This document shows positions 9,119 to 14,100 of a DNA stretch of 14,100 nt, in pieces. Position 1 is the first letter of the stretch. Each line of letters begins with the position of its first letter. Source of the DNA: CAVHXA01 sp963639765 (lineage in GTDB: Bacteria; Bacillota; Clostridia; Oscillospirales; Oscillospiraceae); the NCBI GenBank assembly GCA_963639765.1, contig CAVHXA010000046.1, positions 1-14,100 of the forward strand, written 5' to 3'. Both the position numbers and the translations under genes were made by a program. The notes beneath the pieces are model-generated. The model saw only the letters and a list, made by a program, of their open reading frames with translations, had not been told where the DNA came from and did not search any database.

Positions 9119-11121
9119 AGCATTTCTCCCGTGATTTTGCTTAGCATACCATCAGATTCACTTTCCAGAATTTGAAGCTCGGTGATAATCTCTTTGACTT
9201 CCCGTAACTCCGCTGGCTTGTAGAAATACTTCGTGAAGCTTATCTCATAGCCAATCTGCGTCTTCTTCTCGTCCACCCATGCGTCCGGCGCGTAGGTCAG
9301 CACCTCATTCTTCATAAAGGCGTCAATTCCGCCCTCATAGGTAAACGGAATGTTCTCTGTGTCGCGCAGGTCAACATCCGGCTCGCCCTCGATGGGCTGT
9401 GCCGTCGGGTCTTTCTCGGTGATAAAGGGGCGTATCTTTTTCAACGCGGCGGCTTTCAGCTTGGTAGCCTTGGCAAAAGCGGTCCAATTATCCAATGGTG
9501 CGGTTTTTGCAGCCTTTTCGATAGCCGCAATCACGCTGTCGTATTCATCCGACTTCTTGAAAGTGTCTGCCGGAATCGGCCTGTCGGGGTACACGTGCAA
9601 ACGCAGCGGCCGCTCCACGGTCACATTCCAATAGCCGAAGTCCTCGTTTCGGAGAACCATGCTAACCTCACTTTCCTCCATGGTGAGGAAGATGCGGACG
9701 ATCTCCTTGCGAATATCCTCGGTAAACTCGCAGTTTTTCTTGCCCATATTCTTGCGCAGGGCAGACTTCATCGCCGTTGCGTCAATGAGCTGAATCTTGC
9801 CTTTGCGCCGCTCTTCCTTCTTGTTGGAAAGAATCCAGATGAATGTGCCGATACCTGTGTTGTAGAACATATTCTCCGGCACGGCGATAATGGCCTCCAC
9901 AAGATCGTTTTCAATCATATAACGGCGGGCATTGCTCTCACCGCTCCCCGCATCGCCCGTGAAGATAGACGACCCGTTATGTACCTCCACAATACGGCTG
10001 CCGAGAGGCGTGTCTTTCTTCATCTTAGCCACATTGTTCAACAGGAACAGAAGTTGACCGTCGCTTGTGCGCGGAATCATCGTAAGCTGCTCTCCGCCAT
10101 CCAGATAAGCATTGAAACGGCTGTCGAGGATTTCCTTCTTGCCGCCCATTTTCTCGGCATCGGTCTTCCAGCTCTTACCGTAAGGAGGGTTTGAGAGCAT
10201 GAAGTCAAACTGCCGGGTGGCGTTGCCGTCCAAAGACAGCGTTGAGCCGTAACTGATGTGTTCCGCCTGGTCGCCGTCGCCCTTGAGCAGCATATCTGCC
10301 TTGCAGATGGCATAGGTTTCCGGGTTAATCTCCTGTCCAAAAAGGTGGATAGAAACATTTTTGCCGCGCCGTGCCGCCAGTGTCGTAAGACGATCCTGCG
10401 CAACGGTGAGCATACCTCCCGTTCCGCAAGCTCCATCGTAGCAGGAGTAAGTAGCGTCCTTGATCTGATCCGCAATCGGCATAAAGATAAGGTCTGCCAT
10501 CAGTTCAACAACATCGCGGGGTGTCCAGTGTTCTCCGGCTTCCTCGTTGTTTTCTTCGTTGAACTTGCGGATCAGCTCCTCGAAAATCGTGCCCATGCCG
10601 TGATTGTCCAGGCCGGGATGCTTGAGGATGGTCTTTTCCTCGTCCTTGTATACTGGATTGGGGCTGAGATTGATGTCCGGAGAAATGAATTTTTCGATGA
10701 CCGCGCCGAGAATATCTGCTTCGATCATGGTGTCAATCTGATTGCGGAATTTGAACTTTTCCAGAATCTCCTGCACGTTCGGGGAAAAGCCGTCCAGATA
10801 GGCTTCAAAGTCTGTCTTCAGGGTCTGCTTCTTTGCCCGGCTGGTGAGGTCACGCAGACGGAACGGTGATGCGTTGCAGAAAGCCTGTCCCGCCGCATTG
10901 CAAAGCGCAGGCCACTGATTATCGATGTGCGCTTCATCCAGCATCTTCTTCATGTTGAGAACGGCTTCTTTGCTGTCCTCCAACAGAGCATCCAGACGAC
11001 GAATGACCGTCATGGGAAGAATTACATCGCGGTACTTGCCACGCACATAAACATCGCGCAGACAGTCGTCGGCAATTCCCCATATAAAACTAACTATTTG
11101 ATTATGCACCTGATTGTCCAT
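9115..11121 (-). CDS. hsdM: Type I DNA adenine methyltransferase subunit HsdM
   Basis: 668 residues, from the longer branch of HsdM proteins (many are near 500). It transfers methyl groups from S-adenosylmethionine to adenine within the site chosen by HsdS. Visible: the N-terminal helical HsdM domain (IVSFIWGIADDCLRDVYV, 9-26), GEHWTPRDVVELM (196-208), the AdoMet-binding motif I DGACGTGGM (229-237) and the catalytic NPPYGKSW (311-318). After about residue 500 there is a C-terminal extension ending in a long helix (REVKEIITELQILESESDG). All motifs are intact. The ATG has a moderate purine-rich site (AAAGGAAA) upstream and sits about 20 bases from a good -10 box, so hsdM probably has its own promoter besides any read-through from the two upstream genes. 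It overlaps hsdS by 4 bases. Confidence 0.96.
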   Translation of the reverse strand: MDNQVHNQIVSFIWGIADDCLRDVYVRGKYRDVILPMTVIRRLDALLEDSKEAVLNMKKMLDEAHIDNQWPALCNAAGQAFCNASPFRLRDLTSRAKKQTLKTDFEAYLDGFSPNVQEILEKFKFRNQIDTMIEADILGAVIEKFISPDINLSPNPVYKDEEKTILKHPGLDNHGMGTIFEELIRKFNEENNEEAGEHWTPRDVVELMADLIFMPIADQIKDATYSCYDGACGTGGMLTVAQDRLTTLAARRGKNVSIHLFGQEINPETYAICKADMLLKGDGDQAEHISYGSTLSLDGNATRQFDFMLSNPPYGKSWKTDAEKMGGKKEILDSRFNAYLDGGEQLTMIPRTSDGQLLFLLNNVAKMKKDTPLGSRIVEVHNGSSIFTGDAGSGESNARRYMIENDLVEAIIAVPENMFYNTGIGTFIWILSNKKEERRKGKIQLIDATAMKSALRKNMGKKNCEFTEDIRKEIVRIFLTMEESEVSMVLRNEDFGYWNVTVERPLRLHVYPDRPIPADTFKKSDEYDSVIAAIEKAAKTAPLDNWTAFAKATKLKAAALKKIRPFITEKDPTAQPIEGEPDVDLRDTENIPFTYEGGIDAFMKNEVLTYAPDAWVDEKKTQIGYEISFTKYFYKPAELREVKEIITELQILESESDGMLSKITGEML

Positions 11122-11141
11122 ATTTCTTCGTTTCCTTTCGC

Positions 11142-11170
11142 ACTATAGTGAGCCGCTACTATCATATCAA
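11142..11170 (-). promoter_or_regulatory. Candidate hsdM promoter with palindromic -10
   Basis: On the minus strand, TTGATA (11170-11165) and TATAGT (11147-11142) are separated by exactly 17 bases; each matches the consensus at 5 of 6 positions. The -10 box lies inside the perfect palindrome CACTATAGTG (11141-11150), a possible operator. Transcription would start near 11135, giving a very short leader before the hsdM ATG at 11121. Confidence 0.6.
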
Positions 11171-11193
11171 ATTCGCTGTCCAATAAAACGGTC

Positions 11194-11409
11194 TTAGTCG
11201 GTATTTTCTGCTTTATCATCAGCTGCACCGCCGGATCGAATCCAATCATCTACCTCCGACAGTTTGAACTTCCACAGCCTGCCCACCTTGTACGCAGGCA
11301 TATTTCTTTTGGCAATCCAAGCAAGAATTGTCTCTCTGCCAACGCCGAGATATTCCTGTACTTCTTTAAGTGTAGACCACTTTTCAATATTCACATTGTT
11401 TTCAGCCAC
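11194..11409 (-). CDS. Excisionase-type helix-turn-helix protein
   Basis: A 71-residue DNA-binding protein of the excisionase/HTH_17 (MerR-like winged helix) type. The domain spans about residues 11-58: WSTLKEVQEYLGVGRETILAWI, then the basic recognition segment AKRNMPAYKVGRLWKF, then LSEVDDWI. A short acidic tail follows. The start is a GTG at 11409, supported by AGGAGG 7 bases upstream. It begins 17 bases after the stop of the Ig-domain gene, so the two are probably co-transcribed. Its stop lies just 23 bases before the hsdM -35 box. That position and the palindrome at the hsdM -10 suggest a regulator of the restriction genes, but a recombination directionality role in the ICE cannot be excluded from the sequence. 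Confidence 0.85.
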   Translation of the reverse strand: MAENNVNIEKWSTLKEVQEYLGVGRETILAWIAKRNMPAYKVGRLWKFKLSEVDDWIRSGGAADDKAENTD

Positions 11410-11426
11410 TTGTTTTCCTCCTGACT

Positions 11427-12224
11427 TTAAGCCTTGAATGTAACATTAACAGTAAAATCGAATACGAGTCTGCTGCCTGGGAAACAGTTATTTCCGTTAG
11501 AATCCTGCATTTCCCACACGCAGTTATAAGAGCCTTCAATGCCACGGGAGTCCGCTTCCGTGGTTATTTTTATAAAATCGAGAGGCTTTGTTTCCGGAAT
11601 GTCTATTGTGAGTGGTGTGAATTGAGGCTTGATTTCACTTTGATTAATGCACACCAGTTTTCTGCCACTCCACAGGCAACGGCCTCGATTTTGTATGCTC
11701 CATTGATGGGGGAATTGCTGATAGCATCCGACGGCATGGCATCTGTCGTGTTGCTCTACCCACAAATCATCACCGTCATAAAGACGCTTTGGAATCTCGT
11801 AGTGAGCTGCAGCCTCGGATACAACTGCGTTCTCATATGCACTCGAAACAATACAGTCAACGGTGTCATCTTTGCTGCCTATAAACGCTGCAATCTGTCG
11901 AGCCATTGCAATACTTAATAGCTTTTTGTTTTTCTCCAAATTCGCAGGAGTAGCAAAGGCATCGCACAATGCGACCACAAACTCGTCTTTTATATGCTTT
12001 TCGTAGTAATCCGCTATTTTAGTTTCATCAACCGGCTTCGGAAAATGTTTCTTCATATTGCCGTTGAGACTTTTAGTTGTACCGACATAAACCGCTTTCA
12101 AATAATCATCGGAATATTCACGGGTAATTCCAGCCGCCCTAAACAGTCCCTTCAAATACTGCGCCTGCGACGAACAGGAAAACCAGCTCGGTTGCCCGAC
12201 CGCACAAAACTCCGAAAATATCAT
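11427..12224 (-). CDS. Uncharacterised protein with NBR1-like Ig domain
   Basis: 265 residues in two parts. Residues 1 to about 155 are mostly helical with no motif I can name (YLKGLFRAAG, 23-32; KHFPKPVDETKIADYYEKHI, 59-78; LSIAMARQIAAFIG, 103-116). Residues about 165-262 fit the NBR1-type Ig-like fold: HQWSIQNRG (173-181), LWSGRKLVC (184-192), LTIDIP (205-210), KPLDFIKITTEAD (213-225), GSYNCVWEMQDSNGNNCFPG (231-250) and a last strand, VFDFTVNV. The ATG at 12224 follows AAGGCGG about 8 bases upstream. It is the first gene of the defence cluster, behind a leader of about 180 bases. NBR1-like domains bind proteins in other contexts, and the helical part may be an adaptor, so a partner-binding role is possible. 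The function is unknown; the gene is open and intact. Confidence 0.7.
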   Translation of the reverse strand: MIFSEFCAVGQPSWFSCSSQAQYLKGLFRAAGITREYSDDYLKAVYVGTTKSLNGNMKKHFPKPVDETKIADYYEKHIKDEFVVALCDAFATPANLEKNKKLLSIAMARQIAAFIGSKDDTVDCIVSSAYENAVVSEAAAHYEIPKRLYDGDDLWVEQHDRCHAVGCYQQFPHQWSIQNRGRCLWSGRKLVCINQSEIKPQFTPLTIDIPETKPLDFIKITTEADSRGIEGSYNCVWEMQDSNGNNCFPGSRLVFDFTVNVTFKA

Positions 12225-12242
12225 TAATTCACCGCCTTCTGA

Positions 12243-12271
12243 AAAGAACCATCAAAAAGAACCAAAGAACC
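12243..12271. repeat. Three AAAGAACC repeats in the cluster leader
   Basis: AAAGAACC occurs at 12243-12250, 12256-12263 and 12264-12271 (GGTTCTTT on the minus-strand transcript), shortly upstream of the ribosome binding site of the Ig-domain gene. The spacing is 13 and 8 bases. This could be a protein-binding site on DNA or RNA, or low-complexity drift. Confidence 0.6.
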
Positions 12272-12294
12272 ATGAGACCCTTCACCGCACTATA

Positions 12295-12341
12295 TTCCAA
12301 CCGCAAATTTGCCCAAGTATCATATAAGTGGCGGTTGGGAA
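12295..12341. repeat. Leader stem-loop, 8-10 base pairs
   Basis: TTCCAACCGC (12295-12304) faces GCGGTTGGGAA (12331-12341). The inner 8 bases pair perfectly, the outer two pair if one G bulges, and the loop is 26 bases. It lies in the transcribed leader of the Ig-domain gene. No T-run follows on the minus strand, so it is not a terminator. A weaker hairpin, GAGGA/TCCTC (12362-12366 and 12375-12379), lies closer to the transcript's 5' end. Confidence 0.6.
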
Positions 12342-12409
12342 ATGCCTGCGGATACGGTTTCGAGGATTCAAAAGTCCTCCAAAACGCTCCTAAATGATTT
12401 TTACATTTC

Positions 12410-12438
12410 ATTATAGCATGAAAATGTGAAAAAATCAA
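12410..12438 (-). promoter_or_regulatory. Promoter of the defence cluster inside a dyad
   Basis: On the minus strand, TTGATT (12438-12433), 17 bases, then a perfect TATAAT (12415-12410). The -10 lies across an imperfect dyad: ACATTTCAT (12403-12411), centre TATAGC, then ATGAAAATGT (12418-12427), complementary apart from one extra A. Transcription would start near 12403, giving a leader of about 180 bases before the ATG at 12224. Confidence 0.7.
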
Positions 12439-12464
12439 CGCTTTCAAGGTGTTAATTCGCATAA

Positions 12465-12611
12465 ACCAACGATAACTCACTTTTAAGAGGGGGCGCCAAC
12501 GGCAAAGAGGTACATTCACCGGCCATGAATGATCCAGTGCCTACTTGCCGCAAAATCACAGCTTTCTGTCTGGATTGGGACGCTGATATGAAAAGGAGGG
12601 ACAAGCAGTGA
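12465..12611 (+). other. Start-less reading frame or 28-codon small gene at the junction
   Basis: The frame is open from 12465 to a TGA at 12609-12611. From the only ATG, at 12525, it encodes 28 residues: MNDPVPTCRKITAFCLDWD, then ADMKRRDKQ. Upstream in frame it reads LLRGGANGKEVHSPA with no start codon and a TAA at 12462. The TGA overlaps the GTG start of the next gene as GTGA, typical of translational coupling, so the frame looks used. No good ribosome binding site precedes the ATG. It is either a genuine small protein or the 3' end of an ICE gene whose 5' part was lost when the defence cargo entered. The bases between 12440 and 12525 are otherwise featureless to me. Confidence 0.4.
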
Positions 12612-12802
12612 CAAAATCCGAACGTCGTAATTGGATTATCAACATTGAGAACACCGCTGCTACTGTCAGCGCCCAAGTTGGTCAAGCAGTAGTTGATTCT
12701 GTTTTCAAAAGATACGGCGCACATAGCGTTGAAGACTTAAACCCGAGCGACCTGCCCGAAGTCTTTAGCAATCTGTACGCAATCGAAGCAGATCTCGACT
12801 AA
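12608..12802 (+). CDS. Small conserved ICE protein of unknown function
   Basis: 64 residues (NWIINIENTAATVSAQVGQA, then VVDSVFKRYGAHSVEDLNPS), ending in an acidic tail. The GTG start is supported by AGGAGGG (12594-12600) 7 bases upstream and by the GTGA overlap with the preceding frame. I recall similar proteins in clostridial ICEs ahead of regulatory and conjugation genes, but no function is known to me. It is soluble, predicted helical, and has no Cys or membrane segment. It is the first complete plus-strand gene of the ICE backbone, transcribed divergently from the defence cluster. No confident plus-strand promoter is visible. Confidence 0.75.
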   Translation: MTKSERRNWIINIENTAATVSAQVGQAVVDSVFKRYGAHSVEDLNPSDLPEVFSNLYAIEADLD

Positions 12803-12863
12803 AGCAAATCGTCCTGAGCAAGACATTAAACTGCTCGCCGCCAGATACCGCATTATCTGATCA

Positions 12864-12917
12864 ATGATGGCTCAACGGCATCCGGCGGAACAAGTAAATA
12901 GTGTAGCTGCCTTTTGA
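12864..12917 (+). CDS. Candidate 17-codon leader peptide
   Basis: ATGATG begins a short frame encoding MMAQRHPAEQVNSVAAF and ending with TGA at 12915-12917. It lies within the structured leader of the sigma-like gene, 11 bases before the first hairpin. Its last codons (GCTGCCT, 12906-12912) also pair with AGGCAGC (12986-12992), so a ribosome on this frame would disturb the RNA fold. No clear ribosome binding site is visible upstream, which keeps confidence low. It is proposed only because of its position in an attenuator-like leader. Confidence 0.4.
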   Translation: MMAQRHPAEQVNSVAAF

Positions 12918-13038
12918 GCGGGTTTGCTGCAGACCGAAACGGAGGTTTCCGTGAGGACTGCGGTCGGTTCTTTGCACCCAATTTTAGGCAGCACCCAGAG
13001 TCCTCCGTTTCGAGAAATCGAAAATCGGAGGATTTTTT
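12906..13038 (+). promoter_or_regulatory. Attenuator-like leader of the sigma-like gene
   Basis: Three alternative folds can be read by eye. (1) GCTGCCT (12906-12912) with AGGCAGC (12986-12992), enclosing a hairpin from GCAG (12929-12932) to CTGC (12958-12961) with ACGGA/TCCGT at its tip. (2) An antiterminator: CGAAACGGAGG (12935-12945) pairs perfectly with CCTCCGTTTCG (13002-13012). (3) The terminator at 13001-13038. Fold 2 uses the 5' arm of the terminator and crosses fold 1, so 1+3 and 2 exclude each other. The terminator's 3' arm is the ribosome binding site, so fold 2 would both allow read-through and free translation. Confidence 0.65.
13001..13038 (+). terminator. Intrinsic terminator overlapping the ribosome binding site
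   Basis: TCCTCCG then TTTCGA (13001-13013), a GAAA loop (13014-13017), then TCGAAA, a 2-base bulge and CGGAGGA (13018-13032) make a 13-pair stem. Six T residues (13033-13038) follow and run directly into the ATG at 13039. GGAGGA (13027-13032) is the ribosome binding site with 6-base spacing. Confidence 0.8.
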
Positions 13039-13548
13039 ATGCAAAAGAATGACAATCACGCCGCCCCGCAGATCTACTACCGCCCCCTCCGCAAGTGGAT
13101 CGAAGTCACCCCGGAGGAAAAACAGAACTGGGAACGCTTCATCGGTACAACCCGCAAAGCCAAACAGAGATCCGGTGCTTGCTGCATTCCTTATAAGAAA
13201 AGCTACAAGTGCGACGGCCTGTGCGAAGAGTGTGAGTACCGCTGTATCCCCCAAGATGCCGTCCTGCCCCTCTCCATCGAAAATGAAACGGAGATTGTTC
13301 GTAAGACTGGTGCTAAAGATACCTTCCTTGCTGATGATGCTATGACCACGGAAATCAGCATCGACAGCATGATTCTGAACCACCTTCTTTCCGAACTGCG
13401 AAACTCCGACCCGGAAAGCTACCAGATTCTTATGGTTCTGGCAGACGGACTGTCCGAGCGCGCCGGGGCTGAAAAGCTGAATATACCTCGAAATACCTTT
13501 GTGTATAAGAAGAATCAGCTGTTAAAGCGCATCCGCGAAAATTTCTAA
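13039..13548 (+). CDS. Cys-rich sigma-70-like regulator of the ICE
   Basis: 169 residues. Residues 1-45 hold YYRPLRKWIEVTPEEKQNW, followed by a cysteine cluster: C48, C49, then C58-x3-C62-x2-C65-x3-C69, a likely zinc- or other metal-binding knuckle. Residues about 113-169 (LLSELRNSDPESYQILMVLA, then GLSERAGAEKLNIPRNTFVY and KKNQLLKRI) look like sigma-70 region 4 with its helix-turn-helix. Region 2 is absent, so it is not a full sigma factor and more likely a DNA-binding activator or anti-sigma-type regulator. Similar proteins are common in clostridial ICEs. The ATG at 13039 is set by GGAGGA at 13027-13032, which is buried in a terminator hairpin. Expression is therefore probably controlled by attenuation. 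Confidence 0.8.
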   Translation: MQKNDNHAAPQIYYRPLRKWIEVTPEEKQNWERFIGTTRKAKQRSGACCIPYKKSYKCDGLCEECEYRCIPQDAVLPLSIENETEIVRKTGAKDTFLADDAMTTEISIDSMILNHLLSELRNSDPESYQILMVLADGLSERAGAEKLNIPRNTFVYKKNQLLKRIRENF

Positions 13549-13566
13549 AAAACTTTTATTCTCTTT

Positions 13567-13643
13567 CGGCCATTTCCTCCTTTCCTGTCCAGATGGATCG
13601 ATGAAAGGCAACACAAGACGCCTTGGGAAAGGAGGAAACGCCG
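13567..13643 (+). promoter_or_regulatory. Long inverted repeat masking a ribosome binding site
   Basis: TTTCCTCCTTTCC (13573-13585) is perfectly complementary to GGAAAGGAGGAAA (13626-13638). The stem extends by CGGC (13567-13570) with GCCG (13640-13643) across a small bulge, giving 17 pairs. The right arm contains AAAGGAGG, the ribosome binding site for the ATG at 13644. No T-run follows, so this points to translational rather than transcriptional control. A 16-codon frame starting at ATG 13601 runs through the right arm and ends at TAA 13649-13651, over the next start codon. Confidence 0.7.
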
Positions 13644-13853
13644 ATGAGTAACACCGCAAAGAACTACCCTGGCATCACAGCGGACGAGGATATCGTGGAA
13701 GTCCTTACCGCCATCAGCGTGGTGTCCCGCAGACTGGCTCGGAATATCGCAGCCGTCAGCCAGCAGAGTCAAGTCAAGGAAGGAGGAAAACAGAATGAGC
13801 AAAATCAAGTTGCTTTTGGATGTTGTCGAGGATGTCCGTGCTGTAGCCGATAG
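13644..13853 (+). CDS. Small ICE protein of unknown function
   Basis: 69 residues from the ATG at 13644, which has AAAGGAGG (13628-13635) 8 bases upstream. An in-frame TTG at 13623 would add seven residues but lies before that ribosome binding site and is rejected. The N-terminal half is a helix-rich segment (ITADEDIVEVLTAISVVSRR, then LARNIAAVSQQSQ). The C-terminus ends in a Cys-rich stretch (FGCCRGCPCCSR) that overlaps the next gene by 59 bases and may be a by-product of that overlap. I recall similar short genes in clostridial ICEs directly before the 'rrp5'-type gene. Function unknown. Translation appears gated by the inverted repeat over its ribosome binding site. Confidence 0.65.
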   Translation: MSNTAKNYPGITADEDIVEVLTAISVVSRRLARNIAAVSQQSQVKEGGKQNEQNQVAFGCCRGCPCCSR

Positions 13854-14100
13854 TCTCATCCCGGTTATTGAGAAGTTCAAGAACCTGGCCGAGAGCCTCC
13901 AGGCTGTAGCAGATGCCTTGGCATCTGCGGAGACGAAGGTAGAACGCATTGCTGCTCCTTCTGAAGAGCCGAAAGCCCTGCCTCAAGAGACCAAGGCCGA
14001 AGCCACCCCTTCTTTGGAGCAGGTCAGAGCCGTTCTTGCGGACAAATCCCGCAAGGGGCACACCGCTGAGATCCGTGCTCTGCTCCAGAAGTACGGCGCA
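13795..14100 (+). CDS. 'rrp5'-type ICE protein, partial (C-terminus outside window)
   Basis: 102 codons, open to the window edge. The ATG at 13795 follows AGGAGG (13781-13786) with 8-base spacing and lies inside the end of the preceding gene. The N-terminus (MSKIKLLLDVVEDVRAVADS, then a second helix with LAESLQAVADALAS) looks like a coiled coil. A Pro/Glu/Ala linker (about 52-74) and a helical block, LEQVRAVLADKSRKGHTAEI followed by RALLQKYGA, come next. I recall this as the clostridial ICE family automatically annotated as 'rRNA biogenesis protein rrp5'. That name is almost certainly misleading, since nothing here resembles an S1 domain. The C-terminal helical block may bind DNA or protein; the function is unknown. 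Confidence 0.75.
   Translation, partial: MSKIKLLLDVVEDVRAVADSLIPVIEKFKNLAESLQAVADALASAETKVERIAAPSEEPKALPQETKAEATPSLEQVRAVLADKSRKGHTAEIRALLQKYGA

Noticed and set aside
11633..11756. A +1 frame with a protein-like translation (INGAYKIEAVACGVAENWC) suggesting two compensating frameshifts in the Ig-domain gene
   Set aside because: The main frame through the same bases matches the NBR1-like Ig pattern (WSIQNRG, LWSGRKL), is open throughout and joins the rest of the domain directly. The other frame starts after a TAG and ends at a TAG.
12229..12724. Minus-strand frames of 96 and 90 residues upstream of the defence cluster
   Set aside because: They cover the promoter and leader or lie antisense to the 64-residue gene, with no ribosome binding site or motif.
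12798..12860. A start-less frame after the 64-residue gene (STKANRPEQDIKLLAARYRII) hinting at a frameshifted C-terminus
   Set aside because: No start codon, and the 64-residue protein already has a plausible end. Without homologues this cannot be told from chance; an alignment of the C-termini would decide.

Overview
The window looks like part of an integrative conjugative element (ICE) of a Firmicute, probably a Clostridia-class gut anaerobe, carrying a defence island. The evidence is the strong AGGAGG-type ribosome binding sites before most genes and the small proteins at the right end, which belong to gene sets I recall from clostridial ICEs: a Cys-rich sigma-70-like protein and a protein often misnamed 'rRNA biogenesis protein rrp5'. 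No integrase, relaxase, oriT, att site, tRNA or CRISPR array is visible, so the element's ends lie outside the window.

Minus strand, about 12440 down to 60: one co-directional defence cluster. In transcription order it holds a protein with a helical N-terminus and an NBR1-like Ig C-terminus (12224-11427), a 71-residue excisionase-type helix-turn-helix protein (11409-11194), hsdM (11121-9115), hsdS (9118-7727), a RhuM-family gene (7724-6690), hsdR (6688-3701), hamA (3667-2729) and hamB (2732-60). hsdM/hsdS and hamA/hamB overlap by 4 bases, and hsdS/rhuM and rhuM/hsdR lie 1-2 bases apart. The cluster thus joins a Type I restriction-modification system to a complete two-gene Hachiman system. Two promoter-like sites are visible: one before the Ig-domain gene (TTGATT-17-TATAAT) and one directly before hsdM (TTGATA-17-TATAGT, with the -10 inside the palindrome CACTATAGTG). 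Both lie in dyad symmetry, so repression is plausible, and the small helix-turn-helix protein is the obvious candidate repressor.

Plus strand, 12465 to the end: ICE backbone genes. These are a short start-less or 28-codon reading frame at the junction, a 64-residue protein, a structured leader of about 235 bases, a 169-residue Cys-rich sigma-70-like protein, a 69-residue protein and the start of the 'rrp5'-type gene, which runs off the window.

The most interesting non-coding signal is the leader at 12864-13038. It holds a 17-codon reading frame, a hairpin, an 11-base antiterminator-type repeat and an intrinsic terminator. The terminator's 3' arm is also the ribosome binding site of the sigma-like gene, and its T-run abuts the start codon. 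The layout fits ribosome-sensed attenuation controlling an ICE regulator. A second long inverted repeat masks the ribosome binding site of the next gene.

How the parts may work together: HsdM/HsdS methylate host DNA and HsdR cuts unmodified incoming DNA. HamAB would act as a second, DNA-sensing layer against invaders that escape restriction. RhuM and the Ig-domain protein have no function I can assign. All functions are inferred from sequence motifs.
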